DNA of 64,000 nt, taken from NCBI RefSeq assembly GCF_963675165.1, contig NC_087393.1:807502-871501 (forward strand), read 5' to 3'. Shown piece after piece: positions 55,975 to 64,000 of this stretch. The position numbers were made by a program, and so were the translations under genes. A model generated the notes under the pieces. It was given only the letters and a program-made list of their open reading frames with translations, was not told where the DNA came from and ran no database searches. Source of the stretch: Halichondria panicea (Eukaryota > Porifera > Demospongiae > Suberitida > Halichondriidae). The number at the start of each line of letters is the position of its first letter. Position 1 is the first letter of the stretch.

Positions 55975-58325
55975 CTATAGGGCACCATGTGACGAGAGGT
56001 CAGGTTCACTCGATATACCACTGTCCACAGCATCAACACGTCCACTAGCCACTTTGTGAACAGAGCGGAGGGAATGTGGTACTGCACTGCGCCTTCTCTT
56101 TAGCAATGCAATCTCTTCCCTGGCCAATTTAAGCTGCTTCTCTTCAGTAGCTTCTACCCTTTTCTGTGTCAGTAGGATAAACAATAATTTTACTAGTTCA
56201 CAATGATTATATACACGCTACTCACCAATGCCTGAAGAGATCTCTCTTTTCTCTTTAGTGCCTCCTCAGTTGACCTTAGCTTGGCCTGCACCTCAATCTC
56301 AAGACATTTACTTTTCTCTAGCTGTTTCTGAACGCCCTGTAGCTCAGTCTTTTGTGCGCTGTTTTTCTTCTCGAACTTAGTGCACTCCAATGTCAAGAGC
56401 TCTTTCATCGCCTCACTCTCCCTGTTCATGTGCTCCTCAGCCAGTACTAACTTTTGTTGGCCTTCAAACTTGTGTATTTCTGATCGTTCCAATGCTTTCT
56501 TTGCGTCCAGTAGTTCGGTCTCCAAAGCAGTGTATTTGTCAGCAAGCTCAGTGTTCTTATTCAATAGCACCTCCTTTGTTTCCTTCCAGTCACTTCTTTC
56601 CTGTTCCAGACTCTCTTCATCCAAAATCAACTTTGTCTGTGCCTCAAATTCAAGCAGCTCTGATCGCTCCAATGCTTTCTTTGTGTTCAATAACTCAGCC
56701 TCGATGTAATTTCGATCCTCAATAAGTAACGTGCGGTTTGCCATCATCTGTTTTTTAATGTTCAGCCATTCTTTCCTTTTTCTCTCCATGTGCTCCTCTG
56801 CCAACATAACTAAGTTTTTGGTATCAGTCTCCTGTCGTTTAGAATCCTCCAATTCCCTTTTGACGTTAGTCATCTCAGCCTCCTTGTCAGCAATATACTT
56901 CTCTACAAGCTTTTCATATTCGGACACCAATGATTCTTTTGTTTTTGTCCATTGAGCCCGTTCGAGCTTAAACTTATTTTCTGACATTTTCGATCTTTTG
57001 TAAGACATTGACTTCATTAGTTTGATTTGCTTCAGGTCATCATTCTTTTTAGCTAGTTCAAGCTGTAAGGTTATAAATTTTGATTACCATGCAATCATAG
57101 TAAAGAGTGTTATAATTATATATACCTTGAGGAGAGAATTATGTTTGGTAATGTCGTGGAGCTCCTTGGACAGAGAGTTGAGAAGATCCTTGAGTGAGTC
57201 TGCATGTGTGGTTGCCTCTAAGAGCTTTGTAAGTAGAGTATCCCTCTCCAATGTCAGAATAGAGAGTTGGGACTCATTGTTGAGATTAATACCTATAAAG
57301 AGGTACAAAAAAGATAAGTGCAGTGTAAAGTTATTAGTTTGTAAGCTACAACCAACTGTGACATTGCAGAATAATTTCTAAGGGAAATTATTTGCAACAA
57401 CAGAATTGCATGCATTATCTGCTCACCATATAGGGACTGGAATTTCAATGCCAATGCCTTGCTTGTGGTAGTCCGTTCCCAGAGGTGGTACAGGGCAGTG
57501 CAAAGCACACACCCATACATTACAGTCACACATGTCAAGCTAAGATTTGGTCCCTATGAGAACAAAAATTTTTTTTATAATAAGCACATCAAGTTATATA
57601 GCTCTTTGGCTCACCATGTGGTAGGTCCATTCATTCCAGTAGGAGTTGAGAAGATCTCCATAGGACAGTGTTGATCGATAGTGATGCGAGCGCAAGTCAG
57701 AGGCTGTTCCGTCAAATTCCGATTCCGATACAAGGCTGACAGTTTCCAATTCCAATTTCAGATCAACTTCATACACGATGATCGTGTAGTCAAACGCTTG
57801 GGTTTTCGAGTAATCAGTATCCAGAGTTGATGGGAGGGGAAATGAGTTAAAATGCTTAAAATCCAGAGAGGTGTTCGCATGAACATGAGAGTCTTCATCG
57901 CTCAGTGGTGAAGAGTCGTTCGAAACAAGGTTCTCCTCAGCAGTTTGCAATACCTATGGAAAACAATTTGACATAATTATAGCTAGCTAGCAAAAAAGCA
58001 ATAAAAAGCAGCTCTTACGTCAATTTCTTTCAAGCAAAGTCCTTGCCTTGGGTTGAACAAGGCCCATTCTAAAGAGAGGGTAAAATCACTTCCTCCAAGA
58101 GACTGCAACTCATTCTGCAATTCATTCTTCAGGACTGTGCCTGAGCCTGTGATGAACAAATAAAGTTTTAAAATAATTATTATCAGTTAGCTAAAATGAT
58201 CTTTATTTTATTTTACCTAAGAAGCAGTTGGACAGTGTATTTTCTATCAAATGGGGAGGAGTTGAGAATCCAATTAGCACTGCTGCGGCCATGAGAATGG
58301 CACGTGCCGTGTTGCTTTCGAGCAT
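55975..58325 (-). CDS. A4: single-pass membrane protein with long coiled-coil tail
   Basis: Exons: 58217-58325, 58019-58146, 57615-57953, 57427-57553, 57126-57292, 56226-57062, 55975-56163. The total is 632 codons. The last exon is nine bases shorter (SAVPHSLRSVHK in place of SAVPPRSPRSAHK, and the end at GAL). It shares the A2-type changes (SENKFK, ADKEAEM, DLKLELETV, H-x-L-K exon near TKHN). One change in the membrane exon (GPNLSLT for GPNLGLT) does not affect hydrophobicity. All splice borders are intact. Confidence 0.75.
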
Positions 58326-58773
58326 CTTCTTGACCAAGTAAACAATATCGTAGCTGATAAATAGCCTTCTTTCTCACAATAGAACTCAAGAGATCTGCTT
58401 GCAGATTTTGCAGGAGAATGAATGAGCGATGAGTTGATCTACTATTGCCATGCACACAAAACGCATAAACGCTACATGACGTCATCCTATGCAGAGTGAC
58501 GTCGGTAAATTTTTGTGCCATAATTATGCTTACTCATCTCTACATACGGTAGCTCTCTTGATTTTCAGCTGTGACTAGCACTGCAGAATTATCGACGTAG
58601 CTAGCAACATTTGCCAGTTGCAATTGAAAAAGGGTGGGGCTGCTGCATACTTACAGAGCATGCGCAAAACAGCAATTGTAGCTGGTTAATGCAGCTTAGT
58701 TGTACTTTATATAGATCTAAAATACAACCAGGCCTTACTTACAATCTTCTGTTGACCCTCCTCCCCCCTGCAG
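58326..58773. promoter_or_regulatory. A4 promoter region with CRE palindrome at 58477-58484; B4 exon 1 deleted
   Basis: TGACGTCA is conserved. Further right, the sequence jumps from tagctggtt straight to aatgcagcttagt, so the stretch that carries B exon 1 and its donor in the other units is missing. Confidence 0.6.
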
Positions 58774-60875
58774 ATATCAAGAGTGAATACAAAACACTGG
58801 AGGAGGAAGCAGAGAGTATAGTCATTGTGGATGTGAGTACTGAGTGAGCAACAATGCTCCTAGCATGGCAACATGTGCAGGGGCGGATCCAGGGGGTGAT
58901 TTGAGGGGCTGAAGCCCCCCCATTTTGAAAAAAACTACCTATATGTATTGCTATTCTGAGTTTCAACCTTGTTACTTATGCATCTGCATGTAGACTCACT
59001 GACTTAAGAGATGCTAGACAACAGCCAGGTCTATCTCTAAGAGTATAAAGGATCTAGGCTAGCTAGCTAGACTTACATACTAATTTAAAGTGCATAGGTC
59101 AACTTAGTCTCATGAATCAGCCGCACTTCGAAAGTCCTTTCCAAGTGCGGCTGATTCTAGCCTCGATTCCAGGCCGCACTTCACTCAAGGAAGTGGGCCT
59201 GGTATCGACTGCTTGCGCATTCGCAAATATCCCCCCGGTATCTGGGGGCTTTGGATAACATCGTATATGCTCAGTAAAACTATGAAATCACAGGAAGTGG
59301 ATTGAAGGAAGTAGATAGAAAGTTCGATTGAAGGTTTCTAGCCCATCGGATAGCATTCTCTGATAGCTACCCTTAGCCTGCTATATTAACAAAAGACTCA
59401 CAGCCTGCAACAGTGTGGATAACGATCGCCTGAACGGAGTGAAAGCTGGCAAGAGCCTATATGGACAGGCCACGCCCATTTAACACTAACTTTGGTGAAA
59501 GTCTACTATACTACTGCTACTGATTCCATCAGAAGAAAATAGCTGTACAACAAACCTACATAGCTCTGTCTCTAGCTAGCTAGCTATATAGCTCTGTGTA
59601 TGGCTTTTAGGATATTTCTCTGATGCATGAATTCTGTATTATAGGAAATTTTACGAGAAAAAATATCCAATAATTTTTGTGCATGCGCAAGCAATCGATA
59701 GTAGGTCTTCTTTTCTATGATGGCCGGTGAAGGAGGCTACTGATTCATGAGACTAAGGTCAACTATTGCTGTTGCTGAGTAAGCTCCTTGTGCAATGTTT
59801 TGTACAATGAAAGGACCACAAGTACAATGCCTACCCAGTGCAGTCTGGTGAGAGGAGGTAAGGCTGCTTCCTTGCAACTAGCTGAAAAAGTCTGAGATCT
59901 GCTCCATATTGCAGCATGCAGCATGCACAATTAATAGCCTCCTTCACATGCAAGGCCTAGGAAGAGAGGCCTGGGATCGAGGCTTATACCAAGAGTGCAC
60001 GAATGTACATGTAACATCTACAATGTATACAGTATCAATCCTTTGTTGATTAGAACGAGTTTTTTGCATTAACTTTTTCGTATTCAGTATTCACTCATTA
60101 TATAAAAGTTCAAAGGTCAAATTGTGAGCAAATTGTAAAAAGCTAAAACATTTGCACCCTTTCTACTAGCCCCCCCTTTCATTTTTCCTGGATCCGCCCC
60201 TGACATGTGAGCTTCATTGTATAATTATAACTGGGATAGATTTTTAATTTGGGTCACTTGCACTCTATAAGCACTATGGAATGCACTCTTATTTTAGGCT
60301 CCTTTAATATGTTATCCTTGTCCTTGCATGCATGCTAAACTGAAACTACAACTCTCAGTATAGGCAAAATAAAAGTTGAGAGTGTTTAGTTTTTAACTGA
60401 TGATTTCGTTTCGCTATTTGCAGTACAAGTTGATCGGTTTTGAGTATGGTGCTCCTGTGGCAGTGTCCCATCCGAGCAACTATAGGGACAGGTTGCTCAT
60501 GGCAACGGCATGCTGCTGCTGCTGTGGACTGGCAGCTGTTAAATGCTCCAACGATGTAAGCAGCTCGTCACAAAAAATTCAGTCTGTTCCTAATGTACTC
60601 CATTCATGCATGTAATATGGATGTGTATACATTTGACACTGTAAGCTTGTGCGTCAACAATTATAATTATTATCTATAGTACCTTTATATTAGTTTAAGC
60701 CTTTAGAAATTTATAGGTTTGCTGCCTTGTGCAGGTCAACTCCAAGCTAAGAGTTGGGGACATGGAAGGAGCGAGGAAAGCTTCTGACAAGGCACTCTGT
60801 TTCACCAACACTGCTGTGATGACTGGCCTAGGCATTCAAACCGCCATTATGTGGCTATTCTGTTGGTACTTATAA
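58774..60875 (+). pseudogene. B4: CD225/dispanin gene lacking exon 1
   Basis: Exons 58774-58832, 60424-60555 and 60735-60875 are open and in phase. They give the acidic segment, five-cysteine helix, and intact G-D-M-E-G-A-R-K-A-S loop. The second helix is changed by an indel: TGLGIQTAIMWLFCWYL followed by TAA, shorter than in B1. The first exon, with the only start codon, has been deleted, so expression would need a new start. Of the four copies it keeps the longest continuous CD225 domain. Confidence 0.72.
58878..60202. mobile_element. hAT-like non-autonomous element, 1325 bp, in B4 intron 2
   Basis: Same insertion as in B2 (ends CAGGGGCGGATCCAGG and CCTGGATCCGCCCCTG; target duplication acatgtg at 58871-58877 and 60203-60209), without the nested element. 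A segment of about 185 bp (59798-59987) is inverted relative to B2. Confidence 0.85.
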
Positions 60876-60904
60876 ATTATTCATATTATTAATTGATGCA
60901 GCTA

Positions 60905-61568
60905 GAGTAAGTCGCCGAATTCCGTCAGACATCAAAGTGCGTCAGGTAAAAGGGCGTGTAACGCACAAACAAAACAAGACTGATTCAAACTAATTACACA
61001 CACTAAAGATGGCCATGGGCCTATTATCCAGCGAAAACTTGGATAGGCCAGTCCGAGCAGTAAAAAACTATACCGAATTTTTCGATTTTCGTCAGAACAT
61101 ACCGATCCCTGTTTTTGCCAAACCACACAAGCACCTATAATTATAAGCGCTATAATTATAATTATTAGCGCTTATAGCTAGAATATTGCTGACTCAGCAC
61201 CTTATAACCCTCACAAAGAAACAAGTGTAGCTCCGCTTTGCAGGGTCGCCTGATTCTGGGAATTGCTCCACTCTGTACTGCACTCAATCTAGATTGTACT
61301 CAGCTTGTGTCAGTTTTCTCTAGCTGTGTAGTTTGGCAAAAACGGGGATCGGTACGTTCTGGCGAAAATTGAAAAATTCGTTTTTTTTCAAGTTATCACT
61401 GCTCGGACTGGAAAAGCGACTTGGCCTATCCAAGTTTTCGCTGGATAATAGACCCATGGCCATCTGTTAGTGTGTTGAATTAGTTTGAATCAGTCTTGTT
61501 TTGTTTGTGCGTTACACGCCCTTTTACCTGACGCACTTTGATGTCTGATGGAGTTCGGCGAATTACTC
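60905..61568. mobile_element. Large foldback MITE, 664 bp, 3' of B4
   Basis: The arms are each roughly 230 bp long. The left arm begins GAGTAAGTCGCCGAATTCCG and the right arm ends as its near-complement (ttcggcgaattactc). The arms include gcgtcaggtaaaagggcg, gtgtaacgcacaaac, atggccatggg and aacttggataggcc. TA flanks both ends (60903-60904, 61569-61570), and the equivalent site after B1 has a single TA. It sits between the B4 stop and the A5 3' end, where the other units have only about 170-200 bp. Confidence 0.9.
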
Positions 61569-61743
61569 TACTTAAAGGATTTCGTTTCTAAAGCCATGCT
61601 GTAGAATGTTTTGAATGGTTGATTAATTGATTCACATTAATTTTACATTCATTTGTAACATTTACATTGTAACGATCAACTATAACTATAATACAGTCAT
61701 GCATAGCCATTGTCCAATAATCCAGTTCTGTGATTATTATAAG

Positions 61744-64000
61744 CTAGCCAGCTAGGGCACCGTGTGACGAGAGGTCAGGTTCACTCGATATACCACTGTC
61801 CACAGCATCAACACGTCCACTAGTCACTTTGTGAGCGGAGCGGGGGGAACGTGGTGGTACTGCACTGCGCCTTCTCTTTAGTAGTGCAATCTCTTCCCTG
61901 GCCAATTTAAGCTGCTTCTCTTCATTAGCTTCTACCCTTTTCTGTGTCAGTAGGATAAGCAATAATTTTACTAGTTCACAATGATTATATACACGCTACT
62001 CACCAATGTCTGAAGAGATCTCTCTTTTCTCTTTAGTGCCTCCTCAGTTGACCTTAGCTTGGCCTGCACCTCAATCTCAAGACATTTACTTTTCTCTAGC
62101 TGTTTCTGAACGCTCTGTAGCTCAGTCTTTTGTGCGCTGTTTTTCTTCTCGAACTTAGTGCACTCCAATGTCAAGAGCTCTTTCATCGCCTCACTCTCCC
62201 TGTTCATGTGCTCCTCAGCCAGTACCAACTTTTGTTGGCCTTCAAACTTGTGTATTTCTGATCGTTCCAATGCTTTCTTTGCGTCCAGTAGTTCGGTCTT
62301 CAAAGCAGTGTATTTGTCAGCAAGCTCAGTGTTCTTTTTCAATAGCGCCTCCTTTGTCTCCTTCCAGACACTTCTTTCCTGTTCCAGACTCTCTTCATCC
62401 AAAATCAACTTTGTCCGTGCCTCAAATTCAAGCAGCTCTGATCGCTCCAATTCTTTCTTCGTGTTCAATAACTCAGCCTCGATATAATTGCGATCCTCGA
62501 TAAGCAACGTGCGGTTTGCCATCATCTGTTTTTCAATGTTCAGCCATTCTTTCCTTTTTCTCTCCATGTGCTCCTCTGCCAACATAACCAAGTTCTTGGT
62601 ATCAGTCTCTTGTCGTTTAGAATCCTCCAATTCCCTTTTGACGTTAGTCATCTCAGCCTCCATGTCAGCAATACACTTCTCTACAAGCTTTTCATATTCG
62701 GACACCAATGATTTTTTCGTTTTTGTCCATTCAGCCCGTTCGAGCTTAAACTTATCTTCTGACATTTTCGATCTTTTGTAAGACATCGACTTCATTAGTT
62801 TGATTTGCTTCAGGTCATCATTCTTTTTAGCTAGTTCAAGCTGTAAGGTTATAAATTTTGATTACCATGCAATCATAGTAAAGAGTGTTATAATTATATA
62901 TACCTTGAGGTGAGCATTATGTTTGGTAATGTCATGGAGCTCCTTGGACAGAGGGTTGAGAAGATCCTGGAGTGAGTCTGCATGTGTGGTTGCCTCTAAG
63001 AGCTTCGTAAGTAGAGTATCCCTCTCCAATGTCAGAATAGAGAGTTGGGACTCATTGTTGAGATTAATACCTATAAAGAGGTACAAAAAGTGCAATTATT
63101 AGTTTGTAAGCTACAACCAACTGTGACATTGCAGTCTAAGGGAAATTTGCAGCAACAACAGAATTGCATGATTATCTGCTCACCATATAGCGACTGGAAT
63201 TTCAATGCCAATGCCTTGCTTGTGGTAGTCCGTGCCCAGAGGTGGTACAGGGCAGTGCAAAGCACACACCCATACATAACAGTCACACATGTCAAGCCAA
63301 GATTTGGTCCCTATGAGAACAAACAATAATTATAATCAGCACATCAAGTTATAGCTCTTTGGCTCACCATGTGGTAGGTCCATTCATTCCAGTAGGAGTT
63401 GAGAAGATCTCCATAGGACAGTGTAGATCGATAGTGATGCAAGCGCAAGTAAGAGGCCGTTCCGCCAAATTCCGATTCTGATGCAAGGCTGACAGTTTCC
63501 AATTCCAATTCCAGATCAACTTCATACACGATGGTCGTGTAGTCAAACGCTTGTGTTTTTGAGTAATCAGTATCCAGAGTTGATGATAGGAGAAATGAGT
63601 TAAAATGCTTAAAATCCAGAGAGGTGTTCGCATGAACATGAGAGCCTTTATCGCTCAGTGGTGAAGAGTCGTTCGAAACAAGGTTTTCCCAAGCAGTTTG
63701 CAATACCTATGGAAAAAATTGATATAATTATAGCTAGCTAGCTAGTAAAAAAGCAATAAAAAGCAGCTCTTACGTCAATTTCTTTCAAGCAAAGTCCTTG
63801 CCTTGGGTTGAACAAGGCCCATTCTAAAGAGAGGGTAAAATCACTTCCTCCAAGAGACTGCAACTCATTCTGCAACTCATTCTTCAGGACTGTGCCTGAG
63901 CCTGTGATGAATAAATAAAGTATTACTAAAAATTAATGATCATTATTTTATTTTACCTAAGAAGCAGTTGGACAGTGTATTTTCTATCAAATGGGGAGGA
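61744..64000 (-). CDS. A5: single-pass membrane protein with coiled-coil tail, cut by window edge
   Basis: Exons: 63957-64000 (partial, start lies outside), 63774-63901, 63368-63706, 63184-63310, 62904-63070, 62004-62840, 61744-61941. All borders and phases match A1-A4. It groups with A3 (ERAEWTKTKKSLV, LEFEARTK, NPLS). Single differences include SVWKETK for SDWKETK and VEANEEK for VEATEEK. No lesion is visible. Confidence 0.75.

Noticed and set aside
1-64000. CRISPR arrays, bacterial operons or rRNA genes
   Set aside because: Repeats here are direct tandem units without unique spacers of constant length. Genes are split by spliceosomal introns. I saw no rRNA-like conserved block and no tRNA I could fold with confidence.

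Overview
The window is animal nuclear DNA. It is AT-rich, most genes are split by short GT-AG introns, and microsatellites, minisatellites and small inverted-repeat transposons are abundant. Gene content (SBK-type kinases, a METTL23 methyltransferase, CD225/dispanin proteins) fits an early-branching invertebrate. The style of the repeats makes me think of a sponge, but that is an impression, not a demonstration.

Layout. Bases 1-6400 hold the 3' exon of a probable glycosyltransferase (2948-3843) and intergenic DNA. Bases 6.4-18 kb hold four intronless protein kinases that resemble vertebrate SBK1. Three are on the minus strand and one on the plus strand, and each has a TATA box 80-102 bp before its ATG. 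Two of them (8124-9056 and 10523-11455) belong to a recent segmental duplication and differ at about 7 of 310 residues. Bases 18-36.5 kb have no gene I can defend. They are filled with tandem repeats (34 bp, 57 bp, about 140-180 bp and about 800-1000 bp units), microsatellites, G-rich tracts and MITEs. Bases 36.5-39.2 kb hold a METTL23 orthologue whose protein frame can be followed through five exon blocks. One of its introns appears to start with GG instead of GT.

Bases 39.7 kb to the window end are a tandem array that I consider the main discovery. Each unit has a minus-strand gene (here called A) and a plus-strand gene (here called B) in divergent orientation, with a roughly 400-bp shared promoter region carrying a perfect TGACGTCA palindrome. 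A is a seven-exon gene for a protein of about 635 residues: probable signal peptide, acidic ectodomain of about 160 residues, one membrane segment, and a long coiled-coil tail. I do not recognise the family. B is a four-exon CD225/dispanin (IFITM-like) gene. The window has A1-B1-A2-B2-A3-B3-A4-B4-A5 (A5 cut by the edge). A1 to A4 keep complete reading frames with identical splice phases, and A5 does so as far as it is visible. All four B copies are damaged, each in a different way. Insertions shared by B1/B3 and by B2/B4, plus matching A variants, show that the array grew by duplication of an approximately 11-kb two-unit block.

How the parts relate: the kinases are a local paralogue family with signs of sequence exchange. 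The A/B pair probably shares a regulatory region, so A and B may once have been co-expressed. Nothing in the sequence links METTL23 or the kinases functionally to the array. All exon models are by eye, without transcripts.
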